From positions 1,488,001 to 1,552,000 of the forward strand of contig NZ_JACCBG010000001.1 of NCBI RefSeq assembly GCF_013409645.1: a stretch of DNA of 64,000 bases. Reading direction: 5' to 3'. Positions 8,921-17,137 of the stretch are shown piece by piece. The DNA is from Nocardioides panaciterrulae. Its GTDB lineage: Bacteria; Actinomycetota; Actinomycetes; Propionibacteriales; Nocardioidaceae. The notes under the pieces are model-generated. The model had not been told where the DNA came from, did not search any database, and worked only from the letters and a program-made list of their open reading frames with translations. Both the position numbers and the translations under genes were made by a program. How positions within the stretch are numbered: position 1 is the first letter of the stretch; every line of letters starts with the position of its first letter.

Positions 8921-10377
8921 TGCTGCTCCTCGGCCTGGGCACGAAGCGATCGCTTGTCGATCTTGCCGGTGGCAGTCTGGGGCAGCGAGGGCACGACCAC
9001 GATGTCGCGGGGCACCTTGAAGCCGGCCAGGTGCTCGCGCAGCTCCCGGCGCAGCTGCTCGGGCCGCGGGTCGTGCCCCGGCGCGGGTACGACGAAGGCC
9101 AGGCCCGCCTCGCCCCAGCGCTCGTCGGGGACGCCGACCACCGCGGCCTCGGCGACCGCGTCGAGCAGCCGCAGCGCCCGCTCCACCTCGGCGGGGTGCA
9201 CGTTCTCGCCGCCGGTGATGTACTTCTCGCTGCTGCGGCCGCGGAGCCGGAAGCGGCCGTCGCGCTCGTCGGCCAGGTCGCCGGTCGCCAGCCAGCCGTC
9301 GACGAAGGCGCGCGCGGTGGCGGTGGGGTCGCGCCAGTAGCCGTGGAAGAGCCCCGGCGAGCGCACCAGCAGCTGGCCACGCTCGTCCAGTCGGACCGAG
9401 ACACCCGGGTAGGGCTCCAGCCAGCCCGTGGGTGCGGTCGCCGACGGGGGCTCGCACAGCACGTTGGGGCCGGCCTCGGTCAGGCCGTAGCCGGCCCAGA
9501 TGCGCACGCCGTGGTGGCCCCACGCCTCGGAGAGCCGGTGGTCGACGGGTGCGCCACCGACGACCGCGAGGCGCAGCCGGGAGAGGTCGCAGCTCGGGAA
9601 CGCCGGGTGCTCGGCGAGCATCTGGTAGGTCGTCGGGACGCCCATCATCGCGGTGACGCGCTCTCGTTGGAGCAGGGCGAGGACCGTGCCGGCGTCGAAG
9701 TCGGGCACCACCACCACCCGGGCGCCCACGCCGAGTGCCTGCAGCGTCTGGACGTTCCAGGCCGCGACGTGGAACTGCGGCAGCACCAGCAGCACCACGT
9801 CCTCGGCGGTCAGCGGGAAGCGCGCGGCCAGCGCCTCGGTGGTGGCCCGGCAGGCGGACCGGCCGAGGAGCACGCCCTTGGGCCGGCCGCTGCTGCCGGA
9901 GGTGTAGAGCAGCAGCACCGCGTCGCCGGTCTCGGCCCCGCTCGCCCCCGTGGGCCGGACCCGGGGCACCTCGTGCTCCAGGCCGCCGGGGCCCATCAGT
10001 GCGGGGGTGGGCGCCCGGTCGAGCAGCGCCGCCGCCCGCGCGGCGAGGTCCTGGTGCTGCAGGTCGGCGACCAGCAGCGCCGGGTCGGCGTCCTCGAGCA
10101 TCGCGGCCAGCTCCGACGGGGCCGCCCGCCAGGAGAGCGGCGCCAGCACCAGCCCGGCCCGGGCGCAGGCGTGGAACAGCACGACCTGGGCGATGCTGTT
10201 GGCGCCGAGCGTGGCGACCCGGTCGCCGGTCCGCAGCCCCGCGTCGGCCAGCGCGGCGGCCAGCGCGGCGGACCGGCGGACCAGCTCGGCATAGGTGAGG
10301 CTCGTGGTGCCGTCCGTGAGCGCCACCGCATCCGGATGGCCCACCGGGGCGAGCAGGGGGACGTCCATGGTCTCCAT
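8917..10377 (-). CDS. AMP-dependent acyl-CoA ligase
   Basis: This 486-residue member of the ANL superfamily has P-loop YTSGSSGRPKG, A5 motif YGLTEAG, A7 WLATGD, A8 segment around RGRSSEKYITGGENVHP and catalytic Lys in TATGKIDK near the C-terminus, so it is complete. The family activates carboxylic acids to acyl-AMP and then acyl-CoA. Placement after a livKGFHM importer suggests it activates the imported acid, trapping it in the cell. ATG 10377 is preferred (GAGG 7 nt upstream). A GTG at 10380 would give a GTGA overlap with livM instead. The substrate is unknown. Confidence 0.85.
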   Translation of the reverse strand: METMDVPLLAPVGHPDAVALTDGTTSLTYAELVRRSAALAAALADAGLRTGDRVATLGANSIAQVVLFHACARAGLVLAPLSWRAAPSELAAMLEDADPALLVADLQHQDLAARAAALLDRAPTPALMGPGGLEHEVPRVRPTGASGAETGDAVLLLYTSGSSGRPKGVLLGRSACRATTEALAARFPLTAEDVVLLVLPQFHVAAWNVQTLQALGVGARVVVVPDFDAGTVLALLQRERVTAMMGVPTTYQMLAEHPAFPSCDLSRLRLAVVGGAPVDHRLSEAWGHHGVRIWAGYGLTEAGPNVLCEPPSATAPTGWLEPYPGVSVRLDERGQLLVRSPGLFHGYWRDPTATARAFVDGWLATGDLADERDGRFRLRGRSSEKYITGGENVHPAEVERALRLLDAVAEAAVVGVPDERWGEAGLAFVVPAPGHDPRPEQLRRELREHLAGFKVPRDIVVVPSLPQTATGKIDKRSLRAQAEEQQ

Positions 10378-11444
10378 CACACCGCCTCGGCCCCCGGTTC
10401 GCGAACCCGGCCCCGTTCCCGGGCCCCGCCCCGGCGCAGCAGCCGCGGCAGCGAGGCCAGCCCGCCGGGGAGGAACATCACGACCAGCACGAACAGGACG
10501 CCGAGCAGGAAGAGCGGCTGGGAGAGCGGCACCTCCAGCACCGCCGGCAGCGCGGAGATGCTCTGGGCGCCGGCGAGGCTGCCCAGCCGCTGGTCCAGCA
10601 GCATGTAGGCGAAGCCGCCGAGCATGGCGCCGCTGCGCACGCCGGAGCCGCCGAGGACCACCATCACCAGCAGGCTCAGCGTGAAGTCCGCGGTGGTGAC
10701 GCCGGCACTGGCGCCGCCGACCACGATCACGTAGACCGCGCCGCACAGTGCGGCCAGCACCGAGCCGATCACGAACGCCGCGAGCTTGAACGCGTAGGTG
10801 CGCAGCCCCAGCACGCCGGCGCGCAGCTCGTTCTCCCGGATGGCGGACCAGACGTGTCCGGCGGGGGACTGCGTCACCACCCGGACGACCAGGTAGACCA
10901 CGACGGCGAGCGCGAGCGCGAGCCAGTAGAGGTAGCGGGTGTTGACGACCCCGACGAACAGGTCCGGCAGGCCGGAGGCGTCCAGGCCCAGGCCCTGCTC
11001 GCCGCCGGTCACCCCGAGCGGGTCCTGCACGACCAGCACCGAGCCGGCCTGGGCGAACGCCAGGGTCACCATCGCGAAGGCGATGCCCTGCACGCGCAGG
11101 CTGACCGCGCCCGACAGCGCGGCGACGACCAGCGTCACCAGCAGGGCCGCCAGCACCGACGGCACCAGCCCCCAGTGCCAGCGGCTGACCGCGATCGCGG
11201 TGACGTACCCCCCGATCGCGAAGTAGAGCGCATGCCCGAACGAGAGCAGCCCCGTGAACCCGAACAGCAGGTCGTAGGAGAGCGCCAGGGCCGCGAACAC
11301 CAGGCAGATGGCCAGTACCTGCAGGGTGCCCGGCGAGTTGAGCGGTCCGGGCAGCACGCCCGGGACCTGCAGCACGGAGTACGGCGCCACCGCGAGCAGC
11401 ACCACCAGCACCAGTCCCGCCAACGGGTTGCGAAGTCGTGTCAT
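10377..11444 (-). CDS. livM: Branched-chain-type ABC transporter permease LivM
   Basis: This 355-residue integral membrane protein of the LivM family has about nine to ten hydrophobic segments, the typical GLLSFGHALYFAIGGY motif near residues 64-79, and a charged Arg-rich tail. A GGGAGG ribosome site lies 8 nt before ATG 11444, which shares one base with the livH stop (TGATG). With LivH it forms the permease dimer. LivM/LivH importers carry branched-chain amino acids but very often other substrates such as aromatic acids, amides or urea. Confidence 0.88.
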   Translation of the reverse strand: MTRLRNPLAGLVLVVLLAVAPYSVLQVPGVLPGPLNSPGTLQVLAICLVFAALALSYDLLFGFTGLLSFGHALYFAIGGYVTAIAVSRWHWGLVPSVLAALLVTLVVAALSGAVSLRVQGIAFAMVTLAFAQAGSVLVVQDPLGVTGGEQGLGLDASGLPDLFVGVVNTRYLYWLALALAVVVYLVVRVVTQSPAGHVWSAIRENELRAGVLGLRTYAFKLAAFVIGSVLAALCGAVYVIVVGGASAGVTTADFTLSLLVMVVLGGSGVRSGAMLGGFAYMLLDQRLGSLAGAQSISALPAVLEVPLSQPLFLLGVLFVLVVMFLPGGLASLPRLLRRGGARERGRVREPGAEAV

Positions 11445-12322
11445 CACACCGGCCTCCCGAGAAGTCCCTGCGGCCGCAGCAGCAGGACGACGGCGAGCAG
11501 CAGCACGACCGACAGGTCGCCGAGGCCGCTCGCGGCGTAGTAGTTGGTGAACTGCTGGAGCAGGCCGACCAGCACCGCGGCGATGGCCGAGCCCGTGACC
11601 GAGCCGAGGCCGCCGATCACCACGACGATGAAGGCGTAGATCAGCAGCGAGGAGCCCAGCTGCGGGGTGACCGTGCCGAAGTAGGCCCCGGCCAGGGCGC
11701 CGGCCAGGCCGGCGGCGGCGCCGCCGAGCGCGAAGACCAGCGTGAAGGCGCGGCGCACGTCGATGCCGAGCGCGGTGACCATGGCCCGGTTCTCCACGCC
11801 GGCGCGGACGATCAGCCCGTAGCGGGTGTGGCGCAGGAACAGCACGAACGCCGCGAGCACCAGCGCGCCGACCACGATGACCACGATCCGGCCCTGGGGG
11901 ATGGCCGCGCCGCCGACGTGGATGGTCTCGCGCATCCAGCCGGGCACGGGGTAGCTGCGCGGGTCGGTGCCCCAGATGCCCTGGAGCAGGGCGACCAGCG
12001 CGAGGCCGACGCCGACGGTGACCAGCACCTGGGCGATCTCGCGGTCGTAGAGCCGCCGCACGAGCACGAGCTCCAGAAGCGCGGCGAGCACGGTGGAGGT
12101 GGCCATGCCCACGAGCACGGCCAGGAGCAGCCGCAGGCCGGGCCCGCCTCCGACGTGGCTGGCGGCCCACCAGCCGACGTAGGCTCCCACGCCGAGGATC
12201 GCGCCGTGCGCGAAGTTCAGCACGTGCATGAGGCCGAAGATCAGTGACAGACCGGAGGCGATCAGGAAGTAGAGCGCTCCCAGGCCGAGACCGGTGAAGG
12301 CCAGGACGATGACGGTGCTCAC
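11444..12322 (-). CDS. livH: Branched-chain-type ABC transporter permease LivH
   Basis: This 292-residue permease of the LivH family has about eight membrane helices and the conserved segment GLMHVLNFAHGAILGVGAY (residues about 30-48). The EAA-like loop lies around GIDVRRAFTLVFALGG. It starts at GTG 12322, three bases after the livF stop, and is the only junction in the operon without an overlap. Confidence 0.9.
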   Translation of the reverse strand: MSTVIVLAFTGLGLGALYFLIASGLSLIFGLMHVLNFAHGAILGVGAYVGWWAASHVGGGPGLRLLLAVLVGMATSTVLAALLELVLVRRLYDREIAQVLVTVGVGLALVALLQGIWGTDPRSYPVPGWMRETIHVGGAAIPQGRIVVIVVGALVLAAFVLFLRHTRYGLIVRAGVENRAMVTALGIDVRRAFTLVFALGGAAAGLAGALAGAYFGTVTPQLGSSLLIYAFIVVVIGGLGSVTGSAIAAVLVGLLQQFTNYYAASGLGDLSVVLLLAVVLLLRPQGLLGRPV

Positions 12323-12325
12323 GAC

Positions 12326-13057
12326 TCAGGCCGCCTCTCCGGTCGAGACGCCGAGCAGCCGCTGGGTCAGCGCGGCGTCGGCGAGCAGGGCGCGGGCGTC
12401 GCCGTCGTGGACGACGCGGCCCTGGTTGAGCACCACGGCTCGGAGGGCCAGGCGGCGTACGACGGCGAGGTTCTGCTCGACCAGCAGCACCGGCGTGTGC
12501 GCCGCGACCCGCTCGAGGGCGACCGCGACCTGCTGCACCACCTGCGGCGCCAGCCCCTTGGTGGGCTCGTCGACGAGCAGCAGCCGGTTGTCGGCCAGCA
12601 GCACCCGGCCGAGCGCCAGCATCTGCTGCTGGCCGCCGGAGAGCGTGCCGGCGGCCTGCCGGCCGCGCTTGTCCAGCTCGGGGAAGAGCTCGTAGACGAC
12701 GTCGTAGCGCGGCTGCGGGCCACGCTCGGCGAGCCGGAGGTTCTCGGTGACGGTCAGGCCGGCGAACACCTCCCGGTCCTCGGGCACGTAGCCGATCCCG
12801 GACCGGACGATCCGGTGCGTGCGCTCCCGGTCGATGCGACGGCCGTCGAAGCCGATCTCGCCGGTGCGGGGCAGCAGGCCCATGGTCGCGAGCAGGGTGC
12901 TGGTCTTGCCGACCCCGTTGCGGCCGAGCAGGGCGGTGACCCCGGTCGCGGCCACCTCGAAGGAGATCCCGTGCAGGATCTTCGAGCCGGCCACCTCGAC
13001 GTGCACGTCGCGCAGCGTCAGCAGCGGGGGAGCGTCGGCGCTCCGGTGGGTGTTCAC
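12326..13057 (-). CDS. livF: Branched-chain-type ABC transporter ATP-binding protein LivF
   Basis: This 243-residue ATPase has Walker A GRNGVGKTS (about 45-53), Q-loop region with VPEDREVF typical of LivF, signature LSGGQQQMLALGR and Walker B LLLVDEPTKGLAP. The GTG start overlaps the livG stop by 4 bases. It pairs with LivG to energise LivHM. Confidence 0.9.
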   Translation of the reverse strand: MNTHRSADAPPLLTLRDVHVEVAGSKILHGISFEVAATGVTALLGRNGVGKTSTLLATMGLLPRTGEIGFDGRRIDRERTHRIVRSGIGYVPEDREVFAGLTVTENLRLAERGPQPRYDVVYELFPELDKRGRQAAGTLSGGQQQMLALGRVLLADNRLLLVDEPTKGLAPQVVQQVAVALERVAAHTPVLLVEQNLAVVRRLALRAVVLNQGRVVHDGDARALLADAALTQRLLGVSTGEAA

Positions 13058-13818
13058 AGGGCCTCTCCGAGGTAGGCGGACTGCACGAGGGGGTCCTCCA
13101 TGACGGCGCTGGGGGTGTCGACTCCGACCATCCGGCCGTGGTGGAGCACCGCGACCCGGTCGGCGAGGCCGAGCACGACCTCGATGTGGTGCTCGACCAT
13201 GAGCACGGTGATGCCGTGGCCCCGGTGGAGGTCGCGGATCACCGCGACCAGCTCGGGCACGTCCTCGACACCGAGGCCGGCCATCGGCTCGTCGAGCAGC
13301 AGCAGGCGGGGCTCGGTCGCCAGCACGATCGCCAGCTCCAGCTTGCGCTTGTCACCGTGCGAGAGGGACCCGGCGGGGTGCTCGGCCCGGCGGCCCAGGC
13401 GGACCTGGTCGAGGCACTCGGCGGCCCGGCGTACCGAACCCCGGGTGGAGCCCCACAGGCGCAGGCTGCCGCCGCTGTGGGCCTGGACCGCGAGCCGGAC
13501 GTTCTCCAGCGCCGAGAGCGCCGGGAAGACGCTCGAGGTCTGGAACGTGCGGCCGACGCCGCGCCGGGCCCGCTGGTGGACCGGCGCGTGGGTCAGGTCG
13601 TGCCCGTCGACGCGGATCGACCCGCCGGTGGGGGAGACCAGGCCGGACACGCAGTTGAACAGGGTGGTTTTGCCGGCTCCGTTGGGGCCGATCACCCCGA
13701 GGAACTCTCCGGCCGGCACCGACAGCTCCACCTGGTCGAGGATCCGTGCTCCGCCGACGGCGAAGCACAGACCCTCGACCTCGAGGGCGGTGCCGGTGCG
13801 GCCGCTGCTCGCGGTCAG
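13054..13818 (-). CDS. livG: Branched-chain-type ABC transporter ATP-binding protein LivG (probable CTG start)
   Basis: The ATPase, 254 residues from the proposed start, has Walker A GPNGAGKTT, signature LSHGDKRKLELA, Walker B LLLLDEPMAGLG and the LivG-type insertion around TFQTSSVFP. The domain begins at ALEVEGLCFAVGGARIL. The first in-frame GTG lies beyond it and would delete the first strand. The only upstream in-frame start-like codon is CTG 13818, which overlaps the livK TGA (CTGA), matching the operon's 4-base overlaps. GAGG lies 7 nt upstream. A farther upstream start would have to lie deep inside livK in another frame. CTG initiation is inference from this geometry. Confidence 0.78.
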   Translation of the reverse strand: MTASSGRTGTALEVEGLCFAVGGARILDQVELSVPAGEFLGVIGPNGAGKTTLFNCVSGLVSPTGGSIRVDGHDLTHAPVHQRARRGVGRTFQTSSVFPALSALENVRLAVQAHSGGSLRLWGSTRGSVRRAAECLDQVRLGRRAEHPAGSLSHGDKRKLELAIVLATEPRLLLLDEPMAGLGVEDVPELVAVIRDLHRGHGITVLMVEHHIEVVLGLADRVAVLHHGRMVGVDTPSAVMEDPLVQSAYLGEAL

Positions 13819-15005
13819 CTCCCCGCCTCGGGCGGGGCGACCTGGTCGGCCGGCAGCGTCTTGACCAGCTCGGGCGCCCACTGGCCGTCCTTCTTGGTCA
13901 GCTTCGCGAGGAACATCGGCTGGAGCATCGCGTGGTCGCTGGCGCGGACGGTCTCCTGGCCCTTCGGGGCGTTGAAGGTCCAGCCCTCGAGGGACTTGAT
14001 CATCCCGTCGACGTCGTCGCCGCTCTGCAGCGCGTGGACCATCATCTGCGCGGCCACGAAGCCGTCGGGGCTGAACAGGTCGGCCTGGGCGCCCTGCTTC
14101 TGGAGGGCGTCCACCATCGCGGCGTTGACGTCGTTGTCGGGAGCGCCGCTGAAGTAGTAGGACAGGAAGTCGATCTTGCTGCTCGCCGGGCCGTAGATCT
14201 GGTACGACGCGGTCGTGGCCAGGCCGGTCACGACCGTGGTGCTTCCGAGGACGCCCTGCTGGTCGAGGGCCTGCCACATGGCGCCGGTCGTGTCGCCGGC
14301 CCAGGCGACGAAGAGCAGGTCGGCGCCGGCCTGCTTGGCCTTGAGCGCGAACGGCGTGAAGTCGGTGGCGGACAGCGGCACCATGATCGAGCTGACGTCC
14401 GCGCCCTGGGCGCCGAGCACGCTCTTGACCGCCGCCTCGTTGGCCTGGCCGAAGGCGTAGTCCTGGGCGAAGACCACGATCTTCTTGCCCTGCACGTCGC
14501 CGACCGAGGCGCCGGCGGTCGCCACGTCCTGGTAGGTCTGGCGGCCGCTGCGGAAGGTGTAGTCGTTGATCCCGGTGAGCGAGTCGACGGCCGCGGGGCC
14601 GGAGACGTAGAGGACCTTGTTCTGCTCGGCCAGCGGGGCGAGCTGGAGGGCGATGCCGGAGTCCGCGGTGCCGCCGATGACCTGGTAGCCCTTGCCGACG
14701 AGGTCCTTGAACTGCGACACGGCGGTCTCGGGCTTGCCCTGGTCGTCGGCGTAGGTCACGTCGATCGTGCGCCCGTCCACCTTGCCGGTGCCCTGGGTCG
14801 CGTAGTCGAGGCCGGCCTTGAAGCCGTTGATGTACTCCTGGCCGTACTCGGCCAGGGGGCCGGTCTTCGAGGTCAGGATCGCGACCTTGGCCGAGTCGCT
14901 ACCGCCTCCTCCGCCACTGCTGCCGGAGCTGCTCGCGCAGCCGGCCAGGGCCATCAGGGCCGCGGCACCGACGGCGGTGGCAGCGAGGAGTCGTGAGCGG
15001 GGCAT
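13815..15005 (-). CDS. livK: Branched-chain-type ABC transporter substrate-binding lipoprotein
   Basis: This 396-residue periplasmic-binding protein type I has a lipobox ending at Cys23 (LAGC), followed by a Ser/Gly linker and the Peripla_BP_6 fold beginning KVAILTSKTGPLAEYG. It is the first gene of the operon, behind a TTGACA promoter. The ligand pocket family includes proteins for branched-chain amino acids, aromatic acids and short amides, and the sequence alone does not decide which. AGGAG precedes the ATG (CTAGGAGATGGCATG). Its stop overlaps the proposed livG CTG. Confidence 0.88.
   Translation of the reverse strand: MPRSRLLAATAVGAAALMALAGCASSSGSSGGGGGSDSAKVAILTSKTGPLAEYGQEYINGFKAGLDYATQGTGKVDGRTIDVTYADDQGKPETAVSQFKDLVGKGYQVIGGTADSGIALQLAPLAEQNKVLYVSGPAAVDSLTGINDYTFRSGRQTYQDVATAGASVGDVQGKKIVVFAQDYAFGQANEAAVKSVLGAQGADVSSIMVPLSATDFTPFALKAKQAGADLLFVAWAGDTTGAMWQALDQQGVLGSTTVVTGLATTASYQIYGPASSKIDFLSYYFSGAPDNDVNAAMVDALQKQGAQADLFSPDGFVAAQMMVHALQSGDDVDGMIKSLEGWTFNAPKGQETVRASDHAMLQPMFLAKLTKKDGQWAPELVKTLPADQVAPPEAGS
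13821..13837 (-). promoter_or_regulatory. Hairpin masking the livG ribosome-binding site
   Basis: At the end of livK, CCCCGCC and GGCGGGG pair around a three-base loop. The 3' arm contains the GAGG/GGGG purine tract just before the CTG start. Ribosomes finishing livK would melt it, which fits translational coupling. Structure is read by eye. Confidence 0.4.
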
Positions 15006-15025
15006 GGCATCTCCTAGAAATATGA

Positions 15026-15040
15026 GAGGTGATTCACCTC
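15026..15040. promoter_or_regulatory. Candidate TetR operator at the livK promoter
   Basis: GAGGTGATTCACCTC is a perfect palindrome (7-bp arms, one central base). It starts three bases downstream of the livK -10 and covers the predicted transcription start, the classical place for repression. The TetR gene in this operon is the natural candidate to bind it. Confidence 0.65.
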
Positions 15041-15042
15041 AA

Positions 15043-15071
15043 ATAAAAGGCGGTGTCGGCCGTCCTGTCAA
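15043..15071 (-). promoter_or_regulatory. Promoter of the livK operon
   Basis: On the minus strand TTGACA (15071-15066) is a perfect -35. A 17-nt spacer leads to TTTTAT (15048-15043) as -10. The implied start is near 15036, about 30 nt before the ATG. The AT-rich patch stands out in this GC-rich DNA. Confidence 0.65.
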
Positions 15072-15075
15072 GCAC

Positions 15076-15107
15076 CGAGGCCGACACCCGTGGGGGTGTC
15101 GGCCTCG
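15076..15107. terminator. Hairpin terminator after the methyltransferase gene
   Basis: A perfect 14-bp stem (15076-15089 with 15094-15107) with a GTGG loop lies between the methyltransferase stop (15138) and the livK promoter, so it insulates the operon. It has no long T tract, as is common in high-GC Actinobacteria. Confidence 0.75.
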
Positions 15108-15137
15108 ATGAGGGGCGGTGAGCTGGGCGCGCCGGGG

Positions 15138-16235
15138 TCAGGGCCGGATCTCGAGCACCATGTTCACCGGTGTCTCGGTGGCCCGGCGGAACCGCGTGAA
15201 GCCGGCCTCCTCGGCCACGTGGCGCAGCCGGGCCTCGCCGGCCTGGGCGCCCAGCGCCGCCCCGTTGTCCTGGGCGAGCGAGGACGGGGTGCAGATCATG
15301 GTGGAGGCGGCGTAGTAGACCCGCCCGACCGGGTTCATGTTGGCCTCCCTCGAGTCCGCCGCCATCGGCTCGACCAGCATCACGGTGCCGTCGTCGGCCA
15401 ACGCCTCGTGGGCGTGCCGGAGGGCGCCGACCGGGTCGCCCATGTCGTGCAGGCAGTCGAAGAAGCAGATCAGGTCGAAGCCGGCGCCGGGGTAGTCCGC
15501 GGCCGAGGCGGCGTCGAACGCGGTGTTGCCGGCGGCGCCCTCGTCCTGGGCGATTTGGCGGGCCCGGTCGATCGAGCCGGTGTGGTAGTCGAACCCGTGG
15601 AAGGTCGACGCCGGGTACTGCTGGGCCATGAGCACCGTCGAGACCCCGTGGCCGCAGCCCACGTCGGCCACCTTGGCGCCGCGACGCAGCTTGTCGTCGA
15701 CGCCCTCGAGCGCGGGCAGCCAGGACTCGGTCAGGTAGGTGCGGTAGCCGGGCCGGAAGAACTGCTCGGTGCCGAGGAAGAGCTCCTGGTCGTGCTCGTG
15801 CCAGCCGAACCCGCGGCCCGAGACGAAGGCGTCCTCGATCTTCGGCAGGTCCTCGTAGATCGAGCGGACGATGTGGTAGCCACCGCTCATGTACGCCGGG
15901 CTCTCGGTGTCGGCGAACACCAGCGACTGCTCGGGGCCGAGCGCGAACGTGCGGGCGGCCGCGTCGTACTCGACGTAGCCGCTGGCGGCCTGCGCGGCCA
16001 GCCACTGGTCGACGTACGGCTCCGGCACGCCGGTGCGGTCGGCCAGCATCGCCGGCGTCGTCGGACCCGACTCTGCGAGCGCCGACCAGAAGCCCAGGTC
16101 GTTGCCGAGCAGCACCAGGGCGCCGTTCATCGCGGCCCCGATGTCGGTCACGGCCTGGCCGACGAGGGCCTCCAGCTTGGCCTGGTCAGGGGCCTGGGTG
16201 GTCGGAGTCGTTCCTGTTGGAGTAGTCATGGACAT
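15138..16235 (-). CDS. SAM-dependent methyltransferase with N-terminal winged-helix-like domain
   Basis: This 365-residue protein has an N-terminal region of about 90 residues that looks like the dimerisation/winged-helix domain of O-methyltransferase-type enzymes (MLADRTGVPEPYVDQWLAA). A Rossmann methyltransferase domain follows, with motif I VADVGCGHG and a following acidic residue in FHGFDYHT. The acceptor is unknown. Single gene, with a possible -10 TAGCGT (16297-16292) and GGAG 4 nt before ATG 16235. The alternative ATG 16229 is less well placed. A terminator follows. Confidence 0.8.
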   Translation of the reverse strand: MSMTTPTGTTPTTQAPDQAKLEALVGQAVTDIGAAMNGALVLLGNDLGFWSALAESGPTTPAMLADRTGVPEPYVDQWLAAQAASGYVEYDAAARTFALGPEQSLVFADTESPAYMSGGYHIVRSIYEDLPKIEDAFVSGRGFGWHEHDQELFLGTEQFFRPGYRTYLTESWLPALEGVDDKLRRGAKVADVGCGHGVSTVLMAQQYPASTFHGFDYHTGSIDRARQIAQDEGAAGNTAFDAASAADYPGAGFDLICFFDCLHDMGDPVGALRHAHEALADDGTVMLVEPMAADSREANMNPVGRVYYAASTMICTPSSLAQDNGAALGAQAGEARLRHVAEEAGFTRFRRATETPVNMVLEIRP

Positions 16236-16291
16236 GGGTCTCCTCGTCTCCCGTTGGTCGCCACGGCTTCCGGTGTCGTGGAGTTGGCACG

Positions 16292-16297
16292 ACGCTA
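16292..16297 (-). promoter_or_regulatory. Possible -10 box of the methyltransferase gene
   Basis: TAGCGT on the minus strand, about 57 nt upstream of the ATG, leaves a leader that contains a GGAG ribosome site. No clear -35. Confidence 0.3.
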
Positions 16298-16342
16298 GGG
16301 ACCGTGGTCGGCGCGCAGTAGAGGAATACGACCGGCTCCGAA

Positions 16343-16358
16343 TGGTCACGGGTGACCA
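16343..16358. promoter_or_regulatory. Inverted repeat upstream of the HAD phosphatase gene
   Basis: TGGTCAC and GTGACCA are separated by GG, 26 nt before the TTG start, in the divergent methyltransferase/HAD intergenic region. It has the form of a dimeric repressor site. No linked regulator is visible. Confidence 0.35.
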
Positions 16359-16384
16359 GACGACCCTGAAGGAGATGACTCCAT

Positions 16385-17053
16385 TTGGACACCGTGGTGT
16401 TCGACATCGACGGCACCCTGCTCGACTCCAACTACCATCACACGATCGCGTGGCAGCGGGCGTTCGCGGCGTACGTCGACGCGCACGTGCCCACCCGCGA
16501 CATCCACCGCTGCCTCGGCATGGGCGGCGACCGGCTGGTCGCGGCGGCAGCAGGCGACGACGTCGAGGCCGCACACGGCGACGACATCCGGGCCCGGTGG
16601 GAGCAGGAGTACGACGAGATCATCGAGGAGACCACCCTCTTCGAGGCCGCGCGCGAGCTGCTGGCAGCCATCGGCGCGGCCGGGCCCGAGGTGGTGCTGG
16701 CCAGCTCCAGCATCCCCAAGCACGCCGAGCACCCGCTGCGGCTGCTGCACGCCGGCGAGCATGCCGACGCCTGGACCACCAGCGAGGACGCGGGGGAGTC
16801 CAAGCCCGACCCCGAGCTGATCGAGGAGGCGCTGAAGAAGGTGCGCGGCTCCCGGGCGGTGATGGTGGGCGACGCGGTCTGGGACGTCGAGGCGGCCAGC
16901 CGTGCCGACCTGCCCACGATCGGGCTGCTCACCGGCGGCTACAGCCGCCAGGAGCTGCTCGAGGCGGGGGCGGTCGCAGTCTACGACGACCCCGCCGACC
17001 TGTTGGCCCATCTCGACGAGGCGCTGGCGGCCGCCGACGGCACGGCCCCGTGA
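16385..17053 (+). CDS. HAD-superfamily phosphatase
   Basis: This 222-residue HAD hydrolase has motif I DIDGTLLDS (nucleophile Asp near residue 7), motif II in LASSS, motif III Lys in ESKPDPELI and motif IV VGDAVWDVEAA, so all four catalytic motifs are present. The helical cap is the small insertion type. It is probably a small phosphoester hydrolase of the phosphoglycolate phosphatase-like group. TTG 16385 is chosen because AAGGAG lies 10 nt upstream and no ATG is in frame. GTG codons a few residues later are alternatives. Its stop faces the monooxygenase gene. Confidence 0.82.
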   Translation: MDTVVFDIDGTLLDSNYHHTIAWQRAFAAYVDAHVPTRDIHRCLGMGGDRLVAAAAGDDVEAAHGDDIRARWEQEYDEIIEETTLFEAARELLAAIGAAGPEVVLASSSIPKHAEHPLRLLHAGEHADAWTTSEDAGESKPDPELIEEALKKVRGSRAVMVGDAVWDVEAASRADLPTIGLLTGGYSRQELLEAGAVAVYDDPADLLAHLDEALAAADGTAP

Positions 17054-17137
17054 CCGAGCAGATCCGGCCGGCGGCCCGTCAGGGGCGGCACTCGAAGCGG
17101 CGTGCTCCATGAGGGTGCCAGGAACAGTGCTGATCGG

